Assembly: GCF_020819555.1 (NCBI RefSeq)
Contig: NZ_JAJHJB010000026.1
Coordinates: 1 to 64,000 of the forward strand
Source: Pelosinus baikalensis
Lineage (GTDB): Bacteria > Bacillota > Negativicutes > DSM-13327
Direction of reading: 5' to 3'
Length of the DNA: 64,000 nucleotides
The position numbers and the translations under genes are program-made. The stretch's first letter is position 1. Every line of letters starts with the position of its first letter. The notes below the pieces were generated by a model. That model was not told where the DNA came from, did no database searches, and was given only the letters and a program-made list of their open reading frames with translations. Positions 25,715 to 34,082 of this stretch are shown one piece after another.

Positions 25715-27088
25715 TTAATTTTCTTTGATTTTGTTAAAATTGTTATTATTTTTGAGTCTAACTTCCAGATTCATTTTTACCCGCACTAAAACGTCTTGCC
25801 AATCACCTCTATGAATTTGACGAAAAATTCGTGTCGTTGGATACCAAAGACTCTCTTGTCCTTTTACCTTCCAGCGCCAATCAGGGTCAACGGACAAAAG
25901 CAGCCATGTTTCTTTCCCCATAGCTCCCGCTAAATGCGCAACTGCCGTATCTACCGTTATTATCAGATCCAGATTCTCAATCAGTCCTGCAGTTTCGGCA
26001 AAGTCACTGATATTCTCATGAAAATCAATTACTTGATGCGAAACCGTTTGTAGATCGGCAGCGTTATCATCCATCTGCAAGCTTACCCAAGTTACCTCCT
26101 GGAGAGAAAAAAGCTGCTTGAACACATGAAAAGGAATGGATCGATTTTTATCATTTTTATGATTTGGATTACCGGCCCAAACAACACCAATGGTAAAAGA
26201 CTGATCCTTTATTTCTTTTTTCAGAATCTCACTCCACTTGTTTATCAGGTTAGAATCTGCTTTTATATATGGAATGGGGCTAGGAATCGTATCTAATGTA
26301 GTATGAAACATATATGGCAAACTTGGTAATGGACAGGAAAACTTATACTCTCCCACCATCTTTTCGTCAGTTTGGATTGTAATATTCTCAAAAGAAGCAG
26401 ACATTAATCGTTCTAGCTGTTTGGGAAGGAACAAAACTACTTCGGAAGCCACTTTTTCAATTTCTTGAGCATATCTTACAAAATGAATCGTATCACCGAA
26501 CCCTTGTTCATGAAACAATACTATTTTTTCTCCTATTAGCTCTTCTACCTTCCTATGAGTGCATTCAGAATCACAGGCATTAAAGATTTTGCGGCGCAGT
26601 TCATACCCTCTCCAGCCTTTCTCATACTGTCCCTGAAGTAAATATAAGACGCCTAATGCAAATTCAGCTTCTTTAAAGTCAGATCGCAGTCTGATAGCCA
26701 ATTCAAGATGATTTTCAGCCTCATCTAAGCGCTCCATCTGCTTGAGCACCATCCCAAGGCGAAAATGTGCTTCTGGAAAACCAGGTTCGTGACTTATCGT
26801 TTCGCGAAGACAAATTTCTGCTTCCTCCAGAAAACTTGTCCTAGAAAATAGCGTTCCTAAATTAAATAAAGCTTCAGCATAATCCGCCTTTAACTCTAAA
26901 GCACACTGAAGATAGAATTCTGCTTCATTTAGATTATTTATATTAATTAATAGTGCACCTATACCATTATAAGCTTCAGCATAATCTGGTTTTAAAGAGA
27001 TTGCTTGATGGAAAAGCTCTAATGCTTGCAATGCATCTCCTTCATGTGCCAGTGCAACTCCCTGACTAAAACATAATTCTGCATTCAT
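25715..27088 (-). CDS. TPR protein with C-terminal GT9-like glycosyltransferase domain
   Basis: Protein of 457 residues. The N-terminal ~170 residues are five tandem TPRs with the usual A-x-x-x-G/L-A-x-x-x-x-A pattern (for example PDYAEAYNGIGALL, ADYAEALFNLGTLF, PGFPEAHFRLGMVL). The C-terminal ~270 residues resemble heptosyltransferase-like (GT9) or SPINDLY/OGT-like folds: HEQGFGDTIHFVRY, IGVVWAGNPNHKNDKNRSI and TVDTAVAHLAGAMGKETWLLL. Proteins of this architecture are common in diderms and often sit near flagellar or cell-surface genes, where they may glycosylate proteins. Here it stands alone. ATG 27088 with GAGGAAAG upstream is preferred over the longer TTG frame. The substrate is unknown. 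Confidence 0.82.
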   Translation of the reverse strand: MNAELCFSQGVALAHEGDALQALELFHQAISLKPDYAEAYNGIGALLININNLNEAEFYLQCALELKADYAEALFNLGTLFSRTSFLEEAEICLRETISHEPGFPEAHFRLGMVLKQMERLDEAENHLELAIRLRSDFKEAEFALGVLYLLQGQYEKGWRGYELRRKIFNACDSECTHRKVEELIGEKIVLFHEQGFGDTIHFVRYAQEIEKVASEVVLFLPKQLERLMSASFENITIQTDEKMVGEYKFSCPLPSLPYMFHTTLDTIPSPIPYIKADSNLINKWSEILKKEIKDQSFTIGVVWAGNPNHKNDKNRSIPFHVFKQLFSLQEVTWVSLQMDDNAADLQTVSHQVIDFHENISDFAETAGLIENLDLIITVDTAVAHLAGAMGKETWLLLSVDPDWRWKVKGQESLWYPTTRIFRQIHRGDWQDVLVRVKMNLEVRLKNNNNFNKIKEN

Positions 27089-27152
27089 ATGATTACTTTC
27101 CTCACTTTGGTGCGATAACAAAAGTATTGATACGTCTACCTATAAAACAATC

Positions 27153-27250
27153 GAACCACAAAGACGCAAAGGACACAAAGGGTTCTATTTATATTTTTTT
27201 TGGTGCACTCCTTTGTGTGCCGCATCAGCGGCATTGTGTCTTTGTGGTTC
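27153..27250. repeat. Dispersed palindromic repeat, full copy D
   Basis: Full 98-base copy: arms GAACCACAAAGACGCAA and TTGTGTCTTTGTGGTTC, AT-rich spacer, core TGCCGC(ATCA)GCGGCA. It lies between the yhaM operon end and the TPR gene start. Confidence 0.92.
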
Positions 27251-27279
27251 ATAATATCTTATCCTTTTTTAAATCCAAT

Positions 27280-28239
27280 TCAAATCTTCGCTATCGCCGA
27301 TTTATACAATTTTCGATTATTTAACAACCAAACTTTATCGGAAAACGCCCCATCTTCTATCTTTTCTAACGCTCGTCCCATATCATACATTCTCGCATCC
27401 ATGATATCCAGATAATGTAGTATTTCAGCCTCGGGTATCATTGGTCTTTTAGGACTGCCAAACTCTGGTTCATAATGATGCGACAAGACCATATGCTGCA
27501 AAAGCAGGGAGGCTTCCGGATCGGCTCCCACCTCTACAGCAGTCTGATCAATCATTTTTATTCCTTGGATGATATGTCCTAAGAGTTCTCCCTCTACCGT
27601 ATATTCAGAGACAATCCCCAATTCACTGGCATTCATCTCCGCTATTTTTGCAATGTCATGGAGAATGATGCCTGCAAATAGCAAGTCCCGATTAAGACTT
27701 ACATACACCTCACTTACCTTTTCACCCATTTTCAACATAGTGGTAATATGATATAAAAGACCAGAACGAACGGCATGATGATTTTGCTTTGCCGCAGGAT
27801 ATAATAGCAGCTTCTCTTTATTACCAGCAACTAAAGTGCTGACAATTTGGGCAATATCAGTATTTTCAATCATACCTATATATTTTTCAATTTCCTCATA
27901 CATCGCTTCTGGGCTGTAGGGAGCAACGGGCACGAAATCACCAATATCTAACGCATCTTCTTGTGTAGCAGCTCTGATTTTATCAATTTTAAGCTGCAGC
28001 CTGCTCTGCCATTCTGAAACGCTTCCCCGTATTCTGACTAACATATTCACAGTGTATTTCGGTTCCGTTTCTGTACTATAATCCCAAAGTTTTGCATTAA
28101 TTTCACCAGTGGGATCCACTAATGTTAAATCAAGATAACTTTTATTATTACTGGTTGTTTTGTATTCAGCAGCCTTCACAAGAAAAAAGCTCTGAATTAG
28201 GTCACCAGACTGAAAATCTCTAATTTTTTTAGTTTCCAT
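27280..28239 (-). CDS. yhaM: 3'-5' exoribonuclease YhaM-like (OB fold plus HD domain)
   Basis: YhaM is a Mn2+-dependent 3'-5' exoribonuclease that trims mRNA ends. The 319 residues begin with an OB-fold nucleic-acid-binding domain (about 1-100: FLVKAAEYKTTSNNKSYLDLTL, GEINAKLWD), followed by an HD phosphohydrolase domain (about 155-290) with NHHAVRSGLLYH, GIILHDIAKI and LSHHYEPEFGSPK. Length fits the family. It is the last gene of a three-gene operon (tag, TRIC channel, yhaM); its start is only two bases after the previous stop. Confidence 0.93.
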   Translation of the reverse strand: METKKIRDFQSGDLIQSFFLVKAAEYKTTSNNKSYLDLTLVDPTGEINAKLWDYSTETEPKYTVNMLVRIRGSVSEWQSRLQLKIDKIRAATQEDALDIGDFVPVAPYSPEAMYEEIEKYIGMIENTDIAQIVSTLVAGNKEKLLLYPAAKQNHHAVRSGLLYHITTMLKMGEKVSEVYVSLNRDLLFAGIILHDIAKIAEMNASELGIVSEYTVEGELLGHIIQGIKMIDQTAVEVGADPEASLLLQHMVLSHHYEPEFGSPKRPMIPEAEILHYLDIMDARMYDMGRALEKIEDGAFSDKVWLLNNRKLYKSAIAKI

Positions 28240-28241
28240 CC

Positions 28242-28880
28242 TTACTCTCCCTTACTCTCATACTTTTCTTGCCCTTTTGCAGCAGGCACCGGAAAGTTAA
28301 TATCATATTTCATACAAATCATCCGAATGATCACAGTGACAAAAAAGCATAGATACATTGGACCATTTCCTAACAAAAACGGTTTCGAATAGAAAAAACA
28401 TATCGCTCCTGCAATAGAAGCTACTGCATATACTTCTTTTCGAAAAATAAGGGGAATATCCCGCACAAATACATCTCGAATCAAGCCGCCACCTACACCG
28501 CTGAGTACAGCCATCATAACGGTGATAAATAACCGATGATACTCATATAAAAATGACATATTTGCACCCGCCGCCGTAAAAGCCCCCAGTCCTACGGCAT
28601 CACAGATCACAATAATATTATTGAATTTATTAATCCACTGATAATTTATACTTACAATAATAGCCGTAACCAAACTGATAATGGTGAAAAAAGGATAGAC
28701 AAAGGCTGTAGGAGGATTAATCCCAATTAAAACATCCCGCACAATACCTCCGCCAACTGCGGTAGTTAGCGCTAGCATAAACACGCCAAACAGATCTAAG
28801 TGTTTGTGTATCCCAGTCAAAGCTCCTGCTGCTGCAAAAGCAATGGTTCCAATCACTTCAATAATATTCAATACTTCCAT
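28242..28880 (-). CDS. TRIC-type cation channel / UPF0126 membrane protein
   Basis: Membrane protein of 212 residues with about seven hydrophobic helices in two repeats, the UPF0126/YadS family now grouped with trimeric intracellular cation (TRIC) channels; some members may carry glycine. The repeats are visible as AAGALTGIHKHLDLFGVFMLA ... GGGIVRDVLIG and GAFTAAGANMSF ... GGGLIRDVFVRDIPLI. It lies in the middle of an operon, between tag and yhaM, with gaps of 18 and 2 bases. A physiological link to those neighbours is not evident. Confidence 0.9.
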   Translation of the reverse strand: MEVLNIIEVIGTIAFAAAGALTGIHKHLDLFGVFMLALTTAVGGGIVRDVLIGINPPTAFVYPFFTIISLVTAIIVSINYQWINKFNNIIVICDAVGLGAFTAAGANMSFLYEYHRLFITVMMAVLSGVGGGLIRDVFVRDIPLIFRKEVYAVASIAGAICFFYSKPFLLGNGPMYLCFFVTVIIRMICMKYDINFPVPAAKGQEKYESKGE

Positions 28881-28898
28881 TTATTACTCCTTGTTCTG

Positions 28899-29501
28899 TT
28901 ACTCTTTCATCAGCTCTTTGTGACGATAACAATGGGTTATATGGTCATTAACCATACCAACTGCCTGCATATAGGCATAACAAATCGTCGGCCCTACAAA
29001 AGAAAACCCCTTTTTCTTCAAGACCCTGCTCATTTCCTTTGATTCTAACGTCTCCGTGGGAACCTCTTCTAGAGAGGACCAACGGTTTTGCCTAGGCACG
29101 CCGCCAATAAACTGCCAAATATAATTTGAAAAACAGCCTGTTTCCTGTTGCACTTGCAAAAAGGCCTTGGCATTTTTAACAATAGCCGCCATCTTTAGGG
29201 AATTACGAATCAATCTAGGGTCAGACATCAATTTTAACATTTTTTCCTCATCATAAACAGCAATTTTAGCTGCAGAAAAACCATCCAGCACTTCACGATA
29301 AACTTCACGCCTTTTTAATATGGTAATCCAGCTTAACCCTGCCTGCAAGCCTTCTAAGAGCAGAAATTCAAACAACTTATCATCATTATATTGAGGCACT
29401 CCCCATTCGGTGTCATGATATTTCTGATATAGAACATCAGCTGTTACCCAGCCACACCGCTGTATTTCATGAGAAGTACATAACACATCATTTTTTTTCA
29501 T
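28899..29501 (-). CDS. tag: DNA-3-methyladenine glycosylase I
   Basis: Base-excision repair enzyme removing 3-methyladenine. The 200 residues match Tag: RCGWVTADVLYQKYHDTEWG, LFEFLLLEGLQAGLSWITIL with the catalytic-pocket residues, SLKMAAIVKNAKAF, and the C-terminal zinc-snap region GPTICYAYMQAVGMVNDH with HxxxC-type ligands (Cys near the N-terminus, His/His/Cys near the end: DHITHCYRH). It is the first gene of the tag-TRIC-yhaM operon. Confidence 0.95.
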   Translation of the reverse strand: MKKNDVLCTSHEIQRCGWVTADVLYQKYHDTEWGVPQYNDDKLFEFLLLEGLQAGLSWITILKRREVYREVLDGFSAAKIAVYDEEKMLKLMSDPRLIRNSLKMAAIVKNAKAFLQVQQETGCFSNYIWQFIGGVPRQNRWSSLEEVPTETLESKEMSRVLKKKGFSFVGPTICYAYMQAVGMVNDHITHCYRHKELMKE

Positions 29502-29626
29502 ATAGCTACTCCCATTACTTCTTTTTTATCCTATTTTCTACAAAATCGCCCTTCCCTACTTCCATACCAAATTGACAAATTCCTGCATAACAGAAAACTA
29601 CGCATCCTTTAAAACATAGCCGTTTT

Positions 29627-29717
29627 GAACCACAAAGACGCAAAGGACACAAAGGGTTTTAATTCTTTGTGCTCTCCTTAGTGTGCCGCGGGCAGCGGCA
29701 TTGCGCCTTTGTGGTTC
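29627..29717. repeat. Dispersed palindromic repeat, full copy E
   Basis: Copy of 91 bases: GAACCACAAAGACGCAA and TTGCGCCTTTGTGGTTC arms, core TGCCGCGGGCAGCGGCA. Both flanks are shared with other copies: CGCATCCTTTAAAACATA on the left, as at 43150, and CACCTACAAAACTT on the right, as at 145. Confidence 0.92.
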
Positions 29718-29766
29718 ATAACTTTTATATTTTTTCACCTACAAAACTTTTACTTTCCAGACGATT

Positions 29767-29818
29767 AGAAAAAACTCCAAGGCTCCTTGCATATCGCAAG
29801 TCGTCTTGGAGTTTTTCT
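29767..29818. terminator. Terminator at the end of the nif operon
   Basis: AGAAAAACTCCAAG (29767-29780) pairs with CTTGGAGTTTTTCT (29805-29818), with an inner CTTGC/GCAAG helix. It lies 15 bases after the nifV(alpha) stop on the minus strand, with T-runs on both sides. Confidence 0.9.
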
Positions 29819-29832
29819 AAACCCTAGATTAT

Positions 29833-30711
29833 CTAAGCTATTTTATTAGCATTATCGACAGTAAAAGCATTGCCGATAATTGGTTTATAGTCAAACACAT
29901 CCTTGTTGCCAGCCTGCATCACCAAATGGCTTAAGTGGGGAAAATCACTTCTGTTAACATGGCATTTCATACCATATACGACTTGCCATGCAGTCACCAC
30001 TTCCTCTAATGCTGCATTTCCAGCCCGTTCGCCAATCCCCCCGATCGTTGTACTTGCCAGTTCAGCCCCGGCGGCAAGCGCTACCAAGGTATTGGCATTG
30101 GCTAAACCAAAATCATTGTGCATATGAACTTCTACCGGCAATGGGCAGCGAGGAATCAATTCCTGAAAGATAGAATGCACCCCTAATGGATTTAGGCAAC
30201 CTACCGTATCCGCATAACGAATGCGAACTGCTCCCAATTCTGCCGCTATATTTGCAACTTGCAGGAAATACTCCCGATCCCCTCGTGAAGCATCTTCTGC
30301 TCCTACAGAAACCGTGCAGCCAAAGCTTTGTGCCAACAATATGGATTGTTTTAAATTCTCCAGTACCCATTCTCTGCTTTTTTTTAATTTTTGTTCAATA
30401 TGCAAATCAGAAACAGGAACAGAGATATGCAGATGGGAAAAACCACAAGATACTGAAGACAGAATATCATTTTTAAGGGCACGATTCCAAGCAATCACCT
30501 TAGCTTGCAGCCCAGCAGACAAAATCATCTTCATCGCTTCTTGCTCTTCTTCTCCCATAACAGGAACCCCTGCCTCAATCCAGGTAACTCCCGCCTTATC
30601 TAGTGCCGTGGCAATATTTAATTTATCCTGAGCAGAAAAAACAATGTTTGGGGACTGTTCTCCATCTCTTAGGGTAGTATCCACAATCTCAATTGTTCTT
30701 GCATCCTGCAT
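29833..30711 (-). CDS. nifV: Homocitrate synthase catalytic subunit (NifV alpha type)
   Basis: Homocitrate synthase condenses acetyl-CoA with 2-oxoglutarate; homocitrate is the organic part of the nitrogenase iron-molybdenum cofactor. This 292-residue protein contains the TIM barrel with intact active-site motifs: DTTLRDGEQ (Asp 11, Arg 15, Glu 18), and the metal-binding H-M-H at 196-198 followed by NDFGLANAN and GGIGERAGNAALEEV. It ends just after the barrel (YKPIIGNAFTVDNANKIA) and lacks the long C-terminal regulatory and communication domains of single-chain NifV. It pairs with the upstream gene product, as in the split nifV(omega)/nifV(alpha) of Clostridium pasteurianum. It is the last gene of the nif operon. 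Confidence 0.92.
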   Translation of the reverse strand: MQDARTIEIVDTTLRDGEQSPNIVFSAQDKLNIATALDKAGVTWIEAGVPVMGEEEQEAMKMILSAGLQAKVIAWNRALKNDILSSVSCGFSHLHISVPVSDLHIEQKLKKSREWVLENLKQSILLAQSFGCTVSVGAEDASRGDREYFLQVANIAAELGAVRIRYADTVGCLNPLGVHSIFQELIPRCPLPVEVHMHNDFGLANANTLVALAAGAELASTTIGGIGERAGNAALEEVVTAWQVVYGMKCHVNRSDFPHLSHLVMQAGNKDVFDYKPIIGNAFTVDNANKIA

Positions 30712-30717
30712 AATGAT

Positions 30718-31782
30718 CTATCCTTCCTGCTTTACCTGTATAGCTTGATATAACTCCCATAATGCATGATCATCTACTTGCTTTTTTTGCCTCACTGCTA
30801 ACCTACGAACTTGTTTTAATAAAGTTTGCGCGTGAGCGTCAGATATGCTAATATTCCACTGCCGAAACTTAGCTTGGATAGATGCATTTCCTGAATGCTT
30901 GCCAATTACTAGTTGTCTGGTTAACCCGACTTCTTCGGGAGAAAAAGCTTCATACATCTGAGGATTTTTGATCACTCCATCTACATGAATCCCTGACTCA
31001 TGAGCAAAAATATCCTGGCCAATAATCGCTTTTGTTTTCGTCAGGGTTAGCCCCATAGCAAACAATATTTGGGAACAAATCAACGCTAAATGCCCCGTTT
31101 GTTTACTTGCTTTTCCTAGTAACCGTTTTTGCGCCATGATAAGTTCTTCCACAGCAGCATGCCCCTGCAAACCGATACCAGCTACTGCTGCTGCAATTCG
31201 TTTCACACCAACTTGTAAGGCAGCTAATGCATTACCGGTAGCCAAGCCATAGGCATTATGTCCATGAAATTCTAAACAAACAGGTATTTTAATCAATAAA
31301 GAAGCCAAAATTCTCGAAGCTGCTACCGGATCCAAAAGGCTCTCTTTATCCCCATATATAAACGAATCGATTCCATCAATGGGAATATCTCGCCAGAGAA
31401 AACAAAGTTCTTCTATTGAAAATCGGGAAGCATTTTCTATACAAAATCCAATATTCATACCTAGTCGCTGGGCAGTAAAAAGGGCTGTACAAACTGTACT
31501 CGTCAGGCCTTGCCCCAAATGTGGAGTGCAAGCAATGATAATATTTTTAAACCCTAACTTATCGGCCAATGCGACTTCCGCTAAAGTGCCATTAATTTTC
31601 CCGCGTATATGTTTTTGCTGATATAGATTCAACTTTGGCAGACCATGTTTCTCCCAATCAACTACTTTACAATCAATCACATCCACTGGAAGCTTTTGCA
31701 AAAGCTCTAGCAAGGGATTTATCTGTCCATTGTCCATTCCTACTCGCAGACCTTCTTGTAACGTTTGATCTACCCAAATCAT
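30718..31782 (-). CDS. nifV: Homocitrate synthase second subunit (NifV omega type), degenerate active site
   Basis: Protein of 354 residues from the same DRE-TIM family as the next gene, with the roles reversed. Its barrel motif reads D-Q-T-L-Q-E-G-L-R (5-13) where the family has D-T-T-L-R-D-G-E-Q, so the catalytic Arg and Glu are missing, although H-G-H (173-175) is kept. It has the C-terminal segment the other subunit lacks: GQDIFAHESGIHVDG, and QLVIGKHSGNASIQAK, which closes the partner's active site in homocitrate and isopropylmalate synthases. It is likely a structural or regulatory subunit. The start overlaps the previous stop in an ATGA. Confidence 0.88.
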   Translation of the reverse strand: MIWVDQTLQEGLRVGMDNGQINPLLELLQKLPVDVIDCKVVDWEKHGLPKLNLYQQKHIRGKINGTLAEVALADKLGFKNIIIACTPHLGQGLTSTVCTALFTAQRLGMNIGFCIENASRFSIEELCFLWRDIPIDGIDSFIYGDKESLLDPVAASRILASLLIKIPVCLEFHGHNAYGLATGNALAALQVGVKRIAAAVAGIGLQGHAAVEELIMAQKRLLGKASKQTGHLALICSQILFAMGLTLTKTKAIIGQDIFAHESGIHVDGVIKNPQMYEAFSPEEVGLTRQLVIGKHSGNASIQAKFRQWNISISDAHAQTLLKQVRRLAVRQKKQVDDHALWELYQAIQVKQEG

Positions 31783-32414
31783 TTTTCACAAACTCTTTTA
31801 CTAATATAAACGTGAGTTTCAGCAGGTGCTGTCTTTTCTACTTCACCAACTAAATTACCACCTGTCAACTCTGCTTCCAGCCAAGGAGGAATATGATTAC
31901 AAAGGACCTCTAGACGATAGAATTTCCCTTGCCGCAAGAACGGCAACAGCACTTGTTTGGAAGTAATTCCACCAGTATTTTCCTGAACCTCTTTAATGGA
32001 TATATAATAATCGCCCTTTTCTCTTTCTATGGGTAAAGGAATTACATTGTTGCCCTGGGATTGCTCCTCCTCTTCCTTGTCTTCTTCTTGCTTTAACACA
32101 TAATCTAGAAAAGATAACGGCTTTTGCTTTCCTTCAAATTCCCAAATACTGCACTGATTTTTTTCCAATTCAAAGTAAGGTACACCAACGACAGCGCAGC
32201 CTACAAAAATCTTACATTGGTCTAAAAACAAAATGATCTCAGCCATCTGCCGACGCAAGCCAACCAATCCAGCTTCCTTATCTAATGAAAATTTTTGTTC
32301 TCTGATAACCTTCCAAGACCCTTGTACTTTTTGATAAATGACAATGGCATTCGCCTCATCTAAAGAGCTGGTTACGCCATTATCATTTATACAGACTGCG
32401 ACTTCTGAATACAC
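31779..32414 (-). CDS. AnfO-like nitrogenase accessory protein
   Basis: Protein of 211 residues resembling AnfO, a small accessory protein first noted with Fe-only nitrogenase: an N-terminal VAVCINDNGVTSSLDEANAI segment, a Lys/Glu-rich middle linker (about 115-130, EEDKEEEEQSQGN) and the CNHIPPWLEAEL region near the C-terminus. I recognise it from memory and by its position in the nif operon; the family is divergent. I take GTG 32414 as start because AGGGGGAGGG lies six bases upstream; the further in-frame GTG at 32441 lacks a ribosome site. No anfDGK genes are in the window, so its role here must concern the molybdenum enzyme or cofactor assembly. Confidence 0.65.
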   Translation of the reverse strand: MYSEVAVCINDNGVTSSLDEANAIVIYQKVQGSWKVIREQKFSLDKEAGLVGLRRQMAEIILFLDQCKIFVGCAVVGVPYFELEKNQCSIWEFEGKQKPLSFLDYVLKQEEDKEEEEQSQGNNVIPLPIEREKGDYYISIKEVQENTGGITSKQVLLPFLRQGKFYRLEVLCNHIPPWLEAELTGGNLVGEVEKTAPAETHVYISKRVCEK

Positions 32415-32458
32415 AGCAATCCCTCCCCCTTTCCTATACACCTAAGATCTACATTCTA

Positions 32459-32770
32459 TTAAAGTGCTAAACGTTCCACTATATTACCGCCTTCAATATG
32501 CTCTTCCATAATGGTTTCTACATCATCAGGAGTAACCCCCTTATACCAGGTACCACCAGGATATATAACAACCACAGGTCCTTGCTCACAGATACCGAAA
32601 CAGCCTGTATTATTCACAAATACCTCACCACCCAAATCCCGGTCCTCAATTTCCTCCATGAATTTTGCCACCAATTCCACGCCGCCTTTCGTATGGCAGT
32701 AACCTTTCTGTTGACCATTTGCTCTTGAGCTGGTACAAACGAAAATATGAAACTTTGGTTTATTCATCAT
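32459..32770 (-). CDS. Thioredoxin-like [2Fe-2S] ferredoxin
   Basis: Small electron-transfer protein of 103 residues with the thioredoxin-like ferredoxin fold of the Clostridium pasteurianum 2Fe-2S ferredoxin and Azotobacter FdI (Shethna). Cluster ligands are Cys 12, 25, 57 and 61 (FVCTSS, YCHTKGG, NNTGCFGICEQGP). It lies 16 bases after nifB in the nif operon, so it is a likely electron carrier or Fe-S handling protein for cofactor assembly or for nitrogenase itself. AAGGAAGGG precedes the start; the second Met is an equally good start. Confidence 0.93.
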   Translation of the reverse strand: MMNKPKFHIFVCTSSRANGQQKGYCHTKGGVELVAKFMEEIEDRDLGGEVFVNNTGCFGICEQGPVVVIYPGGTWYKGVTPDDVETIMEEHIEGGNIVERLAL

Positions 32771-32786
32771 GATTAGACCCTTCCTT

Positions 32787-34025
32787 TCAAATTGCTTTTT
32801 TCATCGTTAACTGTTCTATTGCATAAGACAATCCCTCTTCCACGGTATAACAATACTCCACACTCACAATACCATGTTCTAATAGTCTTTGTTGTCCATG
32901 ATAACCAATGCGCATGGTCAAAACGGCGTTACAATCTTCAATCGCTTGAATTGCTGCGTTCTTTCGTCCCTCTTTAGAATCTGAATCATCACACTCTGAA
33001 GCACCAGAGCAATATTGCTCAACTTTGCGTCTCTCCACAAGGGTAAAGGATTTATCATTTACCTGGTAAATTAAAAATTCTGTCGCATGCCCAAAATGTT
33101 GATCTACTAATTTTCCATGCTTAGAGGTAACTGCAATCTTATATTCTTTACCAATCTGCTTAGCCAGAAAAACGGATTTTTCTGGTTCTGGCTTGGTCAT
33201 ACGAAACTCATTAGACCTGTCATTGCCTAAGAGTCCAACTGCATCAGCCCGGCACTGCTTACAGTGTCTCATCTGCTGCATTTGAAGCTGACAGAGATCT
33301 CTCATTTCATTAATTTCTTTCATGCTGGTTTGCGGAAATTTTTCAAACGCACTTCCGGGAGCAGGAATCAGCGGCATGATGTTCGTGATAAAAACCCCTA
33401 ATTCTTTCATTTTCTTTACGACTTCCGGAATATGATGATCATTGATTCCTTTTACCATGACAATATTGATTTTAACCAGTACACCATGCTCTACCAGATA
33501 GGCAATGCCTTTCAATTGATTTTGAATCATCAATTCAGCGCCAGCTACTCCTGTATAGCTTTTGCCCTCATAATTCACAACTTTATAAAGCCGCGCCCCA
33601 ATGTTAGGATCAAGACAATTCACCGTAACGGTAATATGCTTTATGCCCAGTTCTACAAGCTCTGCTGCATAGTAAGGCAGCATTAAACCATTGGTTGACA
33701 AGCAAAATATAATATCCTCACCTTTTGCCTTAATTAATTCAATGGATTTTCTTGTAACATCCCAATTTGCCAAAGCGTCTCCAGGACCGGCAATCCCTAC
33801 TACACTTAAATTTTCAATATTTTCTTTGACCCAGGAAAATTTTTGGCTGGCAAGCTCTGGTGTCAGCACTTCACTCGTTACTCCTGGTCGGCTTTCATTT
33901 ACACAGTCAAATTTACGATTGCAATAATTACAGCTGATATTGCACTGGGGTGCCACTGGCAAATGCATCCGCGCATATTTATGATGGGCATCCGCATTAT
34001 AACAGGGATGTTTGCTCTCTTCCAT
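32787..34025 (-). CDS. nifB: Nitrogenase cofactor biosynthesis protein NifB
   Basis: NifB is a radical SAM enzyme that fuses two [4Fe-4S] units and inserts the central carbide to form NifB-co, the precursor of all nitrogenase cofactors. The radical SAM motif C-N-I-S-C-N-Y-C is at about residues 28-35, and SAM-contacting segments VGIAGPGDALAN and TVTVNCLDP follow. The C-terminal ~110 residues are a NifX/NafY-type cofactor-binding domain (VTSKHGKLVDQHFGHATEFLIY), so this is the full two-domain form. I start at ATG 34025 with GAGGTG six bases upstream; ATG 34052 lacks a ribosome site. Confidence 0.97.
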   Translation of the reverse strand: MEESKHPCYNADAHHKYARMHLPVAPQCNISCNYCNRKFDCVNESRPGVTSEVLTPELASQKFSWVKENIENLSVVGIAGPGDALANWDVTRKSIELIKAKGEDIIFCLSTNGLMLPYYAAELVELGIKHITVTVNCLDPNIGARLYKVVNYEGKSYTGVAGAELMIQNQLKGIAYLVEHGVLVKINIVMVKGINDHHIPEVVKKMKELGVFITNIMPLIPAPGSAFEKFPQTSMKEINEMRDLCQLQMQQMRHCKQCRADAVGLLGNDRSNEFRMTKPEPEKSVFLAKQIGKEYKIAVTSKHGKLVDQHFGHATEFLIYQVNDKSFTLVERRKVEQYCSGASECDDSDSKEGRKNAAIQAIEDCNAVLTMRIGYHGQQRLLEHGIVSVEYCYTVEEGLSYAIEQLTMKKAI

Positions 34026-34082
34026 ATCCTTCACCTCAATTTCCCCTAGCATTGCAGGGTATTTTTACTTACTACGAGCCAG

